This document shows, piece by piece, positions 14,101 through 28,098 of a stretch of 64,000 nt of DNA. The stretch is from Euptelea pleiosperma (taxonomy: Eukaryota; Streptophyta; Magnoliopsida; Ranunculales; Eupteleaceae), in the NCBI GenBank assembly GCA_035048495.1, contig JASUTR010000082.1, positions 1 to 64,000 on the forward strand. Reading direction: 5' to 3'. A program made the translations under genes and the position numbers. The first letter of the stretch is position 1, and each line of letters begins with the position of its first letter. Under the pieces are notes generated by a model. That model was not told the DNA's origin. It saw only the letters and a list, made by a program, of their open reading frames with translations, and made no database searches.

Positions 14101-17100
14101 ACTGAGTCCAATTTGAGACGTTCACGAACGGATGGAGCTAACTTGTTTCGACTGTCCCGAATCTTGTTCCAACACTTCAAATGTGTTGAAACAATAGTAA
14201 TGGAAGAATTCGAGTCTAATTACGAGGTTCGGTTGCGAAAAAGTCACAAGTTATAGGCTTCGGAATGTAACATACAAACTGAGTCCAATTTGAGACGTTG
14301 ACGCACGGATGGAGCTAACTTGTTTCGACAGTGATAAATCTTGTTCCAACACTTCAATTGTGTTGAAACAATTGTAATGGAAGAATTCGAGTCTAATTAC
14401 GAGGTCCGGTTGTGAAAAAGTCACAAGTTATAGGCTTCGGAATGTAACATACAAACTGAGTCCAATTTGAGACGTTGACGCACGGATGGAGCTAACTTGT
14501 TTTGACTGTCACGAATCATGTTTCAACACTTCCAATGTGTTGCAACAATAGTAATGGAAGAGTTTGAGTCCAATTACGAGGTCCGGTTGCGAAAAAGTCA
14601 CAAGTTATATGCTTCGGAATGTAACACACAAACTGAATCCAATTTGAGACGTTGACGCACGGATGGAGCTAACTTGTTTCGCCTATCCCGAATCTTGTTC
14701 CAATACTTCAAATGTGTTGAAACAATAATAATGGAGGAGTTTGAGTTCAATTACGAGGTCCGATTGCGAAAAAGTCACAAGTTATAGGCTTCGGAATGTA
14801 ACACACAAACTGAGTCCAATTTGAGACGTTGACGCACGGATGGAGCTAACTTGTTTTGACTATCACGAATCTTGTTTCAACACTTCAAATGTGTTGCAAC
14901 AATAGTAATGGAAGAGTTTGAGTCCAATTACGAGGTCCGGTTGCGAAAAATTCACAAGTTATAGGCTTCGGAATGTAACACACAAACTGAGTCCAATTTG
15001 AGATGTTGACGCACTGATGGAGCTAACTTGTTTCGACAGTCATAAATCTTGTTCAAACACTTCAAATGTTTTGAAACAATTGTAATGGAAGAATTCGAGT
15101 CTAATTACGAGGTCCGGTTGCGAAAAAGTCACAAGTTATAGGCTTCGGAATGTAACACACAAACTGAGTCCAATTTGAGACGTTCACGAACGGATGGAGC
15201 TAACTTGTTTCGACTGTCCCGAATCTTGTTCCAACACTTCAAATGTGTTGAAACAATAGTAATGGAAGAATTCGAGTCTAATTACGAGGTTCGGTTGCGA
15301 AAAAGTCACAAGTTATAGGCTTCGGAATGTAACATACAAACTGAGTCCAATTTGAGACGTTGACGCACGGATGGAGCTAACTTGTTTCGACAGTGATAAA
15401 TCTTGTTCCAACACTTCAATTGTGTTGAAACAATTGTAATGGAAGAATTCGAGTCTAATTACGAGGTCCGGTTGTGAAAAAGTCACAAGTTATAGGCTTC
15501 GGAATGTAACACACAAACTGAGTCCAATTTGAGACGTTGACGCACGAATGGAGCTAACTTGTTTTGACTGTCACGAATCTTGTTTCAACACTTCAAATGT
15601 GTTGCAATGATAGTAATCGAAGAGTTTGAGTCCAATTACGAGGTCCGGTTGCGAAAAAGTCACAAGTTATAGGCTTCGGAATGTAACACACAAACTGAGT
15701 CCAATTTGAGACGTTCACGCACGGATGGAGCTAACTTGTTTCGACTGTCCCGAATCTTGTTCCAACAATTCCAATGTGTTGAAACAATAGTAATGGAAGA
15801 ATTCGAGTCTAATTACGACGTTCGGTTGCGAAAAAGTCACAAGTTATAGGCTTCGGAATGTAACATACAAACTGAGTCCAATTTGAGACGTTGACGCACG
15901 GATGGAGCTAACTTGTTTCGACAGTGATAAATCTTGTTCCAACACTTCAATTGTGTTGAAACAATTGTAATGGAAGAATTCGAGTCTAATTACGAGGTCC
16001 GGTTGCGAAAAAGCCACAAGTTATAGGCTTCGGAATGTAACACACAAACTGAGTCTAATTTGAGACGTTGACGCACGGATGAAGCAAACTTGTTTTGACT
16101 GTCACGAATCATGTTTCAACACTTCAAATGTGTTGCAACAATAGTAATGGAAGAGTTTGAGTCCAATTACGAGGTCCGGTTGCGAAAAAGTCACAAGTTA
16201 TAGGCTTCGGAATGTAACACACAAACTGAATCCAATTTGAGACGTTGACGCACGGATGGAGCTCACTTGTTTCGCCTATCCCAAATCTTGTTCCAATACT
16301 TCAAATGTGTTGAAACAATAATAATGGAAGAGTTTGAGTTCAATTACGAGGTCCGATTGCGAAAAAGTCACAAGTTATAGGCTTCGGAATGTAACACACA
16401 AACTGAGTCCAATTTGAGACGTTGACGCACGGATGGAGCTAACTTGTTTTGACTATCACGAATCTTGTTTCAACTCTTCAAATGTGTTGCAACAATAGTA
16501 ATGGAAGAGTTTGAGTCCAATTACGAGGTCCGGTTGCGAAAAATTCACAAGTTATAGGCTTCGGAATGTAACACACAAACTGAGTCCAATTTGAGACGTT
16601 GACGCACGGATGGAGCTAACTTGTTTCGACAGTCATAAATCTTGTTCAAACACTTCAAATGTTTTGAAACAATTGTAATGGAAGAATTCGAGTCTAATTA
16701 CGAGGTCCGGTTGCGAAAAAGTCACAAGTTATAGGCTTCGGAATGTAACACACAAACTGAGTCCAATTTGAGACGTTCACGAACGGATGGAGCTAACTTG
16801 TTTCGACTGTCCCGAATCTTGTTCCAACACTTCAAATGTGTTGAAACAATAGTAATGGAAGAATTCGAGTCTAATTACGAGGTTCGGTTGCGAAAAAGTC
16901 ACAAGTTATAGGCTTCGGAATGTAACATACAAACTGAGTCCAATTTGAGACGTTGACGCACGGATGGAGCTAACTTGTTTCGACAGTGATAAATCTTGTT
17001 CCAACACTTCAATTGTGTTGAAACAATTGTAATGGAAGAATTCGAGTCTAATTACGAGGTCCGGTTGCGAAAAAGCCACAAGTTATAGGCTTCGGAATGT

Positions 17101-20100
17101 AACACACAAACTGAGTCTAATTTGAGACGTTGACGCACGGATGAAGCAAACTTGTTTTGACTGTCACGAATCATGTTTCAACACTTCAAATGTGTTGCAA
17201 CAATAGTAATGGAAGAGTTTGAGTCCAATTACGAGGTCCGGTTGCGAAAAAGTCACAAGTTATAGGCTTCCGAATGTAACACACAAACTGAATCCAATTT
17301 GAGACGTTGACGCACGGATGGAGCTCACTTGTTTCGCCTATCCCAAATCTTGTTCCAATACTTCAAATGTGTTGAAACAATAATAATGGAAGAGTTTGAG
17401 TTCAATTACGAGGTCCGATTGCGAAAAAGTCACAAGTTATAGGCTTCGGAATGTAACACACAAACTGAGTCCAATTTGAGACGTTGACGCACGGATGGAG
17501 CTAACTTGTTTTGACTATCACGAATCTTGTTTCAACTCTTCAAATGTGTTGCAACAATAGTAATGGAAGAGTTTGAGTCCAATTACGAGGTCCGGTTGCG
17601 AAAAATTCACAAGTTCTAGGCTTCGGAATGTAACACACAAACTGAGTCCAATTTGAGACGTTGACGCACGGATGGAGCTAACTTGTTTCGACAGTCATAA
17701 ATCTTGTTCAAACACTTCAAATGTTTTGAAACAATTGTAATGGAAGAATTCGAGTCTAATTACGAGGTCCGGTTGCGAAAAAGTCACAAGTTATAGGCTT
17801 CGGAATGTAACACACAAACTGAGTCCAATTTGAGACGTTCACGAACGGATGGAGCTAACTTGTTTCGACTGTCCCGAATCTTGTTCCAACACTTCAAATG
17901 TGTTGAAACAATAGTAATGGAAGAATTCGAGTCTAATTACGAGGTTCGGTTGCGAAAAAGTCACAAGTTATAGGCTTCGGAATGTAACATACAAACTGAG
18001 TCCAATTTGAGACGTTGACGCACGGATGGAGCTAACTTGTTTCGACAGTGATAAATCTTGTTCCAACACTTCAATTGTGTTGAAACAATTGTAATGGAAG
18101 AATTCGAGTCTAATTACGAGGTCCGGTTGTGAAAAAGTCACAAGTTATAGGCTTCGGAATGTAACATACAAACTGAGTCCAATTTGAGACGTTGACGCAC
18201 GGATGGAGCTAACTTGTTTTGACTGTCACGAATCATGTTTCAACACTTCCAATGTGTTGCAACAATAGTAATGGAAGAGTTTGAGTCCAATTACGAGGTC
18301 CGGTTGCGAAAAAGTCACAAGTTATATGCTTCGGAATGTAACACACAAACTGAATCCAATTTGAGACGTTGACGCACGGATGGAGCTAACTTGTTTCGCC
18401 TATCCCGAATCTTGTTCCAATACTTCAAATGTGTTGAAACAATAATAATGGAGGAGTTTGAGTTCAATTACGAGGTCCGATTGCGAAAAAGTCACAAGTT
18501 ATAGGCTTCGGAATGTAACACACAAACTGAGTCCAATTTGAGACGTTGACGCACGGATGGAGCTAACTTGTTTTGACTATCACGAATCTTGTTTCAACAC
18601 TTCAAATGTGTTGCAACAATAGTAATGGAAGAGTTTGAGTCCAATTACGAGGTCCGGTTGCGAAAAATTCACAAGTTATAGGCTTCGGAATGTAACACAC
18701 AAACTGAGTCCAATTTGAGATGTTGACGCACTGATGGAGCTAACTTGTTTCGACAGTCATAAATCTTGTTCAAACACTTCAAAAGTTTTGAAACAATTGT
18801 AATGGAAGAATTCGAGTCTAATTACGAGGTCCGGTTGCGAAAAAGTCACAAGTTATAGGCTTCGGAATGTAACACACAAACTGAGTCCAATTTGAGACGT
18901 TCACGAACGGATGGAGCTAACTTGTTTCGACTGTCCCGAATCTTGTTCCAACACTTCAAATGTGTTGAAACAATAGTAATGGAAGAATTCGAGTCTAATT
19001 ACGAGGTTCGGTTGCGAAAAAGTCACAAGTTATAGGCTTCGGAATGTAACATACAAACTGAGTCCAATTTGAGACGTTAACGCACGGATGGAGCTAACTT
19101 GTTTCGACAGTGATAAATCTTGTTCCAACACTTCAATTGTGTTGAAACAATTGTAATGGAAGAATTCGAGTCTAATTACGAGGTCCGGTTGTGAAAAAGT
19201 CACAAGTTATAGGCTTCGGAATGTAACACACAAACTGAGTCCAATTTGAGACGTTGACGCACGGATGGAGCTAACTTATTTTGACTGTCACGAATCTTGT
19301 TTCAACACTTCAAATGTGTTGCAATGATAGTAATCGAAGAGTTTGAGTCCAATTACGAGGTCCGGTTGCGAAAAAGTCACAAGTTATAGGCTTCGGAATG
19401 TAACACACAAACTGAGTCCAATTTGAGACGTTCACGCACGGATGGAGCTAACTTGTTTCGACTGTCCCGAATCTTGTTCCAACAATTCCAATGTGTTGAA
19501 ACAATAGTAATGGAAGAATTCGAGTCTAATTACGACGTTCGGTTGCGAAAAAGTCACAAGTTATAGGCTTCGGAATGTAACATACAAACTGAGTCCAATT
19601 TGAGACGTTGACGCACGGATGGAGCTAACTTGTTTCGACAGTGATAAATCTTGTTCCAACACTTCAATTGTGTTGAAACAATTGTAATGGAAGAATTCGA
19701 GTCTAATTACGAGGTCCGGTTGCGAAAAAGCCACAAGTTATAGGCTTCGGAATGTAACACACAAACTGAGTCTAATTTGAGACGTTGACGCACGGATGAA
19801 GCAAACTTGTTTTGACTGTCACGAATCATGTTTCAACACTTCAAATGTGTTGCAACAATAGTAATGGAAGAGTTTGAGTCCAATTACGAGGTCCGGTTGC
19901 GAAAAAGTCACAAGTTATAGGCTTCGGAATGTAACAGACAAACTGAATCCAATTTGAGACGTTGACGCACGGATGGAGCTCACTTGTTTCGCCTATCCCA
20001 AATCTTGTTCCAATACTTCAAATGTGTTGAAACAATAATAATGGAAGAGTTTGAGTTCAATTACGAGGTCCGATTGCGAAAAAGTCACAAGTTATAGGCT

Positions 20101-23100
20101 TCGGAATGTAACACACAAACTGAGTCCAATTTGAGACGTTGACGCACGGATGGAGCTAACTTGTTTTGACTATCACGAATCTTGTTTCAACTCTTCAAAT
20201 GTGTTGCAACAATAGTAATGGAAGAGTTTGAGTCCAATTACGAGGTCCGGTTGCGAAAAATTCACAAGTTATAGGCTTCGGAATGTAACACACAAACTGA
20301 GTCCAATTTGAGACGTTGACGCACGGATGGAGCTAACTTGTTTCGACAGTCATAAATCTTGTTCAAACACTTCAAATGTTTTGAAACAATTGTAATGGAA
20401 GAATTCGAGTCTAATTACGAGGTCCGGTTGCGAAAAAGTCACAAGTTATAGGCTTCGGAATGTAACACACAAACTGAGTCCAATTTGAGACGTTCACGAA
20501 CGGATGGAGCTAACTTGTTTCGACTGTCCCGAATCTTGTTCCAACACTTCAAATGTGTTGAAACAATAGTAATGGAAGAATTCGAGTCTAATTACGAGGT
20601 TCGGTTGCGAAAAAGTCACAAGTTATAGGCTTCGGAATGTAACATACAAACTGAGTCCAATTTGAGACGTTGACGCACGGATGGAGCTAACTTGTTTCGA
20701 CAGTGATAAATCTTGTTCCAACACTTCAATTGTGTTGAAACAATTGTAATGGAAGAATTCGAGTCTAATTACGAGGTCCGGTTGCGAAAAAGCCACAAGT
20801 TATAGGCTTCGGAATGTAACACACAAACTGAGTCTAATTTGAGACGTTGACGCACGGATGAAGCAAACTTGTTTTGACTGTCACGAATCATGTTTCAACA
20901 CTTCAAATGTGTTGCAACAATAGTAATGGAAGAGTTTGAGTCCAATTACGAGGTCCGGTTGCGAAAAAGTCACAAGTTATAGGCTTCCGAATGTAACACA
21001 CAAACTGAATCCAATTTGAGACGTTGACGCACGGATGGAGCTCACTTGTTTCGCCTATCCCAAATCTTGTTCCAATACTTCAAATGTGTTGAAACAATAA
21101 TAATGGAAGAGTTTGAGTTCAATTACGAGGTCCGATTGCGAAAAAGTCACAAGTTATAGGCTTCGGAATGTAACACACAAACTGAGTCCAATTTGAGACG
21201 TTGACGCACGGATGGAGCTAACTTGTTTTGACTATCACGAATCTTGTTTCAACTCTTCAAATGTGTTGCAACAATAGTAATGGAAGAGTTTGAGTCCAAT
21301 TACGAGGTCCGGTTGCGAAAAATTCACAAGTTATAGGCTTCGGAATGTAACACACAAACTGAGTCCAATTTGAGACGTTGACGCACGGATGGAGCTAACT
21401 TGTTTCGACAGTCATAAATCTTGTTCAAACACTTCAAATGTTTTGAAACAATTGTAATGGAAGAATTCGAGTCTAATTACGAGGTCCGGTTGCGAAAAAG
21501 TCACAAGTTATAGGCTTCGGAATGTAACACACAAACTGAGTCCAATTTGAGACGTTCACGAACGGATGGAGCTAACTTGTTTCGACTGTCCCGAATCTTG
21601 TTCCAACACTTCAAATGTGTTGAAACAATAGTAATGGAAGAATTCGAGTCTAATTACGAGGTTCGGTTGCGAAAAAGTCACAAGTTATAGGCTTCGGAAT
21701 GTAACATACAAACTGAGTCCAATTTGAGACGTTGACGCACGGATGGAGCTAACTTGTTTCGACAGTGATAAATCTTGTTCCAACACTTCAATTGTGTTGA
21801 AACAATTGTAATGGAAGAATTCGAGTCTAATTACGAGGTCCGGTTGTGAAAAAGTCACAAGTTATAGGCTTCGGAATGTAACATACAAACTGAGTCCAAT
21901 TTGAGACGTTGACGCACGGATGGAGCTAACTTGTTTTGACTGTCACGAATCATGTTTCAACACTTCCAATGTGTTGCAACAATAGTAATGGAAGAGTTTG
22001 AGTCCAATTACGAGGTCCGGTTGCGAAAAAGTCACAAGTTATATGCTTCGGAATGTAACACACAAACTGAATCCAATTTGAGACGTTGACGCACGGATGG
22101 AGCTAACTTGTTTCGCCTATCCCGAATCTTGTTCCAATACTTCAAATGTGTTGAAACAATAATAATGGAGGAGTTTGAGTTCAATTACGAGGTCCGATTG
22201 CGAAAAAGTCACAAGTTATAGGCTTCGGAATGTAACACACAAACTGAGTCCAATTTGAGACGTTGACGCACGGATGGAGCTAACTTGTTTTGACTATCAC
22301 GAATCTTGTTTCAACACTTCAAATGTGTTGCAACAATAGTAATGGAAGAGTTTGAGTCCAATTACGAGGTCCGGTTGCGAAAAATTCACAAGTTATAGGC
22401 TTCGGAATGTAACACACAAACTGAGTCCAATTTGAGATGTTGACGCACTGATGGAGCTAACTTGTTTCGACAGTTATAAATCTTGTTCAAACACTTCAAA
22501 TGTTTTGAAACAATTGTAATGGAAGAATTCGAGTCTAATTACGAGGTCCGGTTGCGAAAAAGTCACAAGTTATAGGCTTCGGAATGTAACACACAAACTG
22601 AGTCCAATTTGAGACGTTCACGAACGGATGGAGCTAACTTGTTTCGACTGTCCCGAATCTTGTTCCAACACTTCAAATGTGTTGAAACAATAGTAATGGA
22701 AGAATTCGAGTCTAATTACGAGGTTCGGTTGCGAAAAAGTCACAAGTTATAGGCTTCGGAATGTAACATACAAACTGAGTCCAATTTGAGACGTTAACGC
22801 ACGGATGGAGCTAACTTGTTTCGACAGTGATAAATCTTGTTCCAACACTTCAATTGTGTTGAAACAATTGTAATGGAAGAATTCGAGTCTAATTACGAGG
22901 TCCGGTTGTGAAAAAGTCACAAGTTATAGGCTTCGGAATGTAACACACAAACTGAGTCCAATTTGAGACGTTGACGCACGGATGGAGCTAACTTATTTTG
23001 ACTGTCACGAATCTTGTTTCAACACTTCAAATGTGTTGCAATGATAGTAATCGAAGAGTTTGAGTCCAATTACGAGGTCCGGTTGCGAAAAAGTCACAAG

Positions 23101-24262
23101 TTATAGGCTTCGGAATGTAACACACAAACTGAGTCCAATTTGAGACGTTCACGCACGGATGGAGCTAACTTGTTTCGACTGTCCCGAATCTTGTTCCAAC
23201 AATTCCAATGTGTTGAAACAATAGTAATGGAAGAATTCGAGTCTAATTACGACGTTCGGTTGCGAAAAAGTCACAAGTTATAGGCTTCGGAATGTAACAT
23301 ACAAACTGAGTCCAATTTGAGACGTTGACGCACGGATGGAGCTAACTTGTTTCGACAGTGATAAATCTTGTTCCAACACTTCAATTGTGTTGAAACAATT
23401 GTAATGGAAGAATTCGAGTCTAATTACGAGGTCCGGTTGCGAAAAAGCCACAAGTTATAGGCTTCGGAATGTAACACACAAACTGAGTCTAATTTGAGAC
23501 GTTGACGCACGGATGAAGCAAACTTGTTTTGACTGTCACGAATCATGTTTCAACACTTCAAATGTGTTGCAACAATAGTAATGGAAGAGTTTGAGTCCAA
23601 TTACGAGGTCCGGTTGCGAAAAAGTCACAAGTTATAGGCTTCGGAATGTAACACACAAACTGAATCCAATTTGAGACGTTGACGCACGGATGGAGCTCAC
23701 TTGTTTCGCCTATCCCAAATCTTGTTCCAATACTTCAAATGTGTTGAAACAATAATAATGGAAGAGTTTGAGTTCAATTACGAGGTCCGATTGCGAAAAA
23801 GTCACAAGTTATAGGCTTCGGAATGTAACACACAAACTGAGTCCAATTTGAGACGTTGACGCACGGATGGAGCTAACTTGTTTTGACTATCACGAATCTT
23901 GTTTCAACTCTTCAAATGTGTTGCAACAATAGTAATGGAAGAGTTTGAGTCCAATTACGAGGTCCGGTTGCGAAAAATTCACAAGTTATAGGCTTCGGAA
24001 TGTAACACACAAACTGAGTCCAATTTGAGACGTTGACGCACGGATGGAGCTAACTTGTTTCGACAGTCATAAATCTTGTTCAAACACTTCAAATGTTTTG
24101 AAACAATTGTAATGGAAGAATTCGAGTCTAATTACGAGGTCCGGTTGCGAAAAAGTCACAAGTTATAGGCTTCGGAATGTAACACACAAACTGAGTCCAA
24201 TTTGAGACGTTCACGAACGGATGGAGCTAACTTGTTTCGACTGTCCCGAATCTTGTTCCAAC
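8174..24262. repeat. 21-monomer higher-order repeat domain (3717-bp unit), left part
   Basis: The marker GATGAAGCAAAC (replacing GATGGAGCTAAC) starts at 8644, 9706, 12361, 13423, 16078, 17140, 19795, 20857 and 23512, so the spacing alternates exactly 1062 and 2655 bp (6 and 15 monomers, sum 3717). The b' marker (C/T)GATAGTAATCG starts at 8174, 11891, 15608, 19325 and 23042, exactly 3717 bp apart. The monomer order is three copies of a-b-c-d-e-f followed by a-b'-f'. Zero net indels over several units indicates recent homogenisation. The domain continues to the right of the retrotransposon. Confidence 0.95.
24258..24262. repeat. Target site duplication, left copy (CCAAC)
   Basis: The five bases CCAAC immediately precede the TG of the 5' LTR and recur directly after the CA of the 3' LTR at 32545-32549. 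Removing the element and one copy restores an intact satellite monomer. A 5-bp duplication is usual for Ty3/gypsy integrases. Confidence 0.97.
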
Positions 24263-25122
24263 TGTAATACCCTGAACTTTCGTTCTAGGGTATTATGGTA
24301 AATTCACCTAAGATTGGAAACCTAAACCTTTTTCAGACTTCTATTATTGTTTTTATGGTTTAATATCATTGTTGAGTATGTATATTTAATTTGGTTTCAT
24401 TCTGACAACTTTGAAAAACCTGCTATTTTTGAAACTCGCTATTTAGGGCTAAATTTCTTACTAAAAATAATGAATCATAACTTGCAGGGGACTTTTTCTT
24501 TCCCCAGCTAACAATCTAGAACTTTTATAAAAAAATTATTTTGTGGGCCCGAGACACCAAAAATATTCTTATTTTAACCTTCTCAACTTATCCGAGAAAT
24601 TTTGAACATTTTCTGAGACATGAAAACTCTAGTCGAAGATTTTAGGAGATTTTGACAAAAATAGTATTTTTGTAATTTTTGAACTTCCTACCATTCGCAT
24701 ATTTTTTAAAAATAATACTTAATTATATTTTATTTATTTAATAGGCGTGTGGGACCCGCGAATCACTTTCGGGTCATTCCGATGTCATTTGACACTTTTC
24801 TAGGGTTTTGAACGTTTTTATGATTTGTGTGTGTGACATGTGTCAATACCTTATTGTATGAACTTTTAAATTATATAATATAGTTTGATTGAATTAATTA
24901 ATAATTATTTGTGTTATGATTGTTGGGTGGGCCCTTATGGCCAATCTAGAAGTCTTTTGGGCTTAATAATATTCTTAAATGAAGCCTATTGATGTATATG
25001 GGCCTTGGGCCCATTCTTAACTCATTAATAGTGTAAAATATAAGTTTTTGAGGGTTGAAAAAGTCATCCCTTTGATAGTTACGAATTTCAACAAAATAGA
25101 AACCCTAATCCTTCCCTAAACC

Positions 25123-25352
25123 TATTTATTAAAAACCCTAAAGCTTTAGAAGCTTTCACAAACCCAACTCCATCGAAGAATAGAGCAAGCTCCATTAAAC
25201 CTTCATCCGGGCACCGATCGCACTCGAGCAAGAAGGAGAATTGACGGGGACTCCGATTTGAAGAACATACTCCGAGGAGAGGACGATCCGACGACTTTTA
25301 AATTTAAAGAAATTTTGATTTTCATTAAAGTTCAAGAAACCTTGAGGTAAGT
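25123..25352 (+). promoter_or_regulatory. Possible LTR promoter (TATA-like) and splice donor
   Basis: TATTTATTAAAA at 25123-25134 could be a TATA-like box. About 220 bp downstream AGGTAAGT (donor GT at 25347-25348) matches the plant 5' splice consensus. Both are also present in the 3' LTR (about 29771 and 29997). Placement is suggestive only; no transcript data exist here. Confidence 0.25.
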
Positions 25353-25589
25353 GCGCTTGATCCATCCTATACTTGTTTTTCTTCAAGATTTGTTTTTCTT
25401 TCATTAGATAATGGTTAATACTCATTATAAATTAATTTTAATAATATTTACTATATTCTTATTGGGTTGATCTTTGTTTTGGGCCACCATGATGGGTTTG
25501 GCCATGGTCTATTTTGTACCTATAACGGATGACTATGTTCTTATCATTTTTGTTGTACTTTTATGATTTAAATATTTTTATATTATTTT

Positions 25590-26640
25590 TTTCTAAATAC
25601 CTCTTTAAATCTATTTTCCAAAACCGTTTAGTTTGTATTTTTCTGATTTTTATTGATTAAGTTATGAATTTTCTAAGTTGTATGACTTTACCAAAACACC
25701 TAGAATTTAGATTTTACACGGTCCGATTCACTTGGGATTTTGATCTATATTTTTAACCTAAATATTTTTCTAATTATTTTTCATGGATACCTATATCAAT
25801 CTAATTTCTAGAACCTTTGAGTTTATATTTTTCTGATTTGTATTGATTAAGTTATGATTTTTCAAACGTGCTGGACTTTTCTGTAAAACCCAGAATTCTA
25901 GATTTTACACGGTCCACTTTACCTGAGATTTCGATCCATATTTTTAACCTAAATATTTTTATAATTATTTTTCACAGATACTTCTATCAATCTAGTTTCT
26001 AGAACCTTTGAGTTTATATTTTTCTGATCTGTATTGATTAAGTTATGATTTTTCAAACGTACTGGACTTTTCTGTAAAACCCAGAATTCCAGATTTTACA
26101 CGGTCCACTTTACCTGAGATTTCGATCCATATTTTTAACCTAAATATTTTTCTAATTATTTTTCACAGATACCTCTATCAATCTAGTTTCTATAACCTTT
26201 GAGTTTATATTTTTCTAATCTGTATTGATTAAGTTATGATTTTTCAAACGTACTGAACTTTTCTGTAAAACCCAGAATTTCAGATTTTACACGGTCCACT
26301 TCACTTGAGATTTCAATCTATATTTTTAACCTAAATATTTTTTTAATTATTTTTCATAGATACCTCTATTAATTTAGTTTCTATAACCCTTGAGTTTGTA
26401 TTTTTCTGATATGTATTGATTAAGTTATGAGTTTTAAATGTGCGGGACTTTTCTGTATCCCAGATTCTATCTGGCCCAATTAATTAAGATTTTTGACCTA
26501 TATTTTGAATCCGAATATTTTTCTATTTATTTTTTTCTAAAATCTCTGTAAATCTAGTTTTTAAATCCATTGAGTTTATATTTTTCTAATTCATATTTAT
26601 TTAGTTATGATTTTTATAATGCAGTATATTTTTTTTGTAA
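25590..26640 (+). repeat. ~191-bp tandem repeats inside 5' LTR (six copies)
   Basis: The anchor GTTT(A/G)TATTTTTCT recurs at 25631, 25821, 26012, 26203, 26394 and 26574, so spacing is 190-191 bp and 180 bp for the last. Each unit also carries TATTGATTAAGTTATGA and, in most copies, GATTTTACACGGTCC. The 3' LTR has only five copies. Confidence 0.9.
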
Positions 26641-26714
26641 AAAACCTATTAATTGTTCGTGGTTCGGTCATGATTATTAACTATTAAGGTTTTAACCTTG
26701 TTGTTTGACTAAAC

Positions 26715-27166
26715 CCTAGATGGTTTGACCTATACCTGTATGCATGGGGATCCCACCCATGTGTCTTGGATCTCTCATAGGGTTCGGCCAAGTGTCTTGG
26801 ATCCCTCTTTAGGGTTCGACCTTGTGTCATGGATCCCTCATAGAGTTCGGCCATGGCGTGTTGGATTCTCTTACGATTTTCATTTATATTATTTATCGAT
26901 GTTGATTGTGATATTTGGTCATGTCTTATTGACTATTATACCTAGATGGTTCGACCTATACTTGTATGCATGGGGATCCCACCCATGTGTCTTGGATCCC
27001 TCATAGGGTTCGGCCAAGTGTCTTGGATCCCTCTTTAGGGTTCGACCTTGTGTCATGGATCCCTCATAGGGTTCGGCCATGGTGTGTTGGATTGTCTCGT
27101 GATTTCTACTTATATTGTTCATCTGTGTTGATCACGACCTTCGGTGATTGTTACATGGTATTCATG
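26715..27166 (+). repeat. 226-bp tandem duplication inside 5' LTR
   Basis: CCTAGATGGTT at 26715 and 26941 and TGCATGGGGATCCC at 26741 and 26967 are 226 bp apart. The units contain several short TTGGATCCCTC and GGGTTCGGCCA motifs. The open frames at 26725-27006 and 26966-27202 result from this duplication. Confidence 0.9.
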
Positions 27167-28086
27167 GTTAACCATAATTCGTTCCTATGTTATCACTTTT
27201 GATGATCATGTTTCATTTTGTATTCTTATTTAAATGTTAAATACATGTGTGCTTATGCCATGTAGCCTTGTACTATCTTGTTGTCATACCATGATCATCA
27301 CGTCATTTCATATAAGGGGTGCATAAGGGAACGGGGTTGAAGTATATTATATACGTTATATTGGTTTTATCAATTAATCAGGGTTCGGTACCCTAGGGTG
27401 AAAGGCCCCAGACGTTATTATATCCTGCAGATGGGTCAATGAGACCGCTCCCAGTGCGGGAAGGAGATGGAGACCCTATGTGGTTATGGGTACTAGTTGC
27501 ATTGGCATCCCTTACTCATCTGCATTCATCCTCATATTCATGCCATCTTTATTATACGATTGAGATGCATACCTTGATTAAAAAACTTGTATAGTATGAT
27601 ATCATACCATGCACACTGTTGTATTACTGGGCCTCGGCTCACGGTGCTACACCGATACCATTTTCAGATTTTGAGGAGCCGGTACGTGAGATGATTTTGA
27701 GACGAAAGACTCCGGTGCATTCGAGGAGATCGGCGAGGATTTGGGAGTCGATCCCACACTTTAGAAAGTTGTATTTGATTATTTTATAACATTATTTATT
27801 TATTTTCACGGGCATGTAAGCCTTTGATTGAGAGTATGTTCTCACTTCCATCTCTTCATATTTAGTTGATTGATTGAATTATTTGAATTATAAATTATTT
27901 AAATTATTTGTTTCCTACATCTACTCTTCTTTTTTTTCTTAGTGGGTTTTCGAATGAACCTTAGTAGTCTAATTGACCTAATTGGACCACTAGGGGACAT
28001 TCATGGATCACCTCTGGGTTCGGGTACGGGTCGATCCACGGATTTTCGGGTCGTATTTGGGTATCCGGATTCGGGGCGTGACAGAG

Positions 28087-28098
28087 TGGTATCAGAGC
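28087..28098 (+). other. Primer binding site, initiator tRNA-Met
   Basis: TGGTATCAGAGC lies three bases after the 5' LTR end and is complementary to the 3' end of plant initiator tRNA-Met, the usual minus-strand primer of chromovirus-type and many other plant LTR elements. Confidence 0.95.

Larger units (their letters stand above)
1..24262. repeat. Centromere-type satellite array, left block (177-bp monomer, ~137 copies)
   Basis: Head-to-tail copies of a 177-bp monomer fill this block without interruption. The monomer can be followed by the recurring string GACGCACGGATGGAGCTAAC; for example the unit starts at 4565 and 4742 are 177 bp apart. Every copy has a nearly invariant part (the stretch around TATAGGCTTCGGAATG) and a variable part that defines sequence types. 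Length and organisation resemble plant centromeric satellites, which are commonly 150-180 bp, but the sequence is not one I recognise. The block starts mid-array at base 1, so its left limit is unknown. Centromere function is inferred, not shown. Confidence 0.97.
24263..28083 (+). repeat. 5' LTR (3821 bp)
   Basis: Direct repeat of the 3' LTR, starting TGTAATACCC and ending GTGACA just before the primer site. It contains six tandem copies of a ~191-bp AT-rich unit around 25.6-26.6 kb and two copies of a 226-bp unit at 26.7-27.1 kb. Small open frames at 26725-27202 and 27942-28175 lie inside these repeats and are not genes. Confidence 0.96.

Noticed and set aside
1..24262. Regularly spaced repeats as a CRISPR array
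   Set aside because: The whole 177-bp unit is repeated without unique spacers; this is a eukaryotic satellite.
25099..25140. Telomere-like AAACCCTAA units
   Set aside because: Single or paired occurrences of AACCCTAA-like sequence in AT-rich LTR DNA, not a tandem telomeric array.
26725..27202. Proteins of 78-93 aa with repeated Val-Leu-Asp-Pro-Ser segments
   Set aside because: They lie inside the 226-bp duplication of the LTR, appear in both LTRs and have no coding signature.
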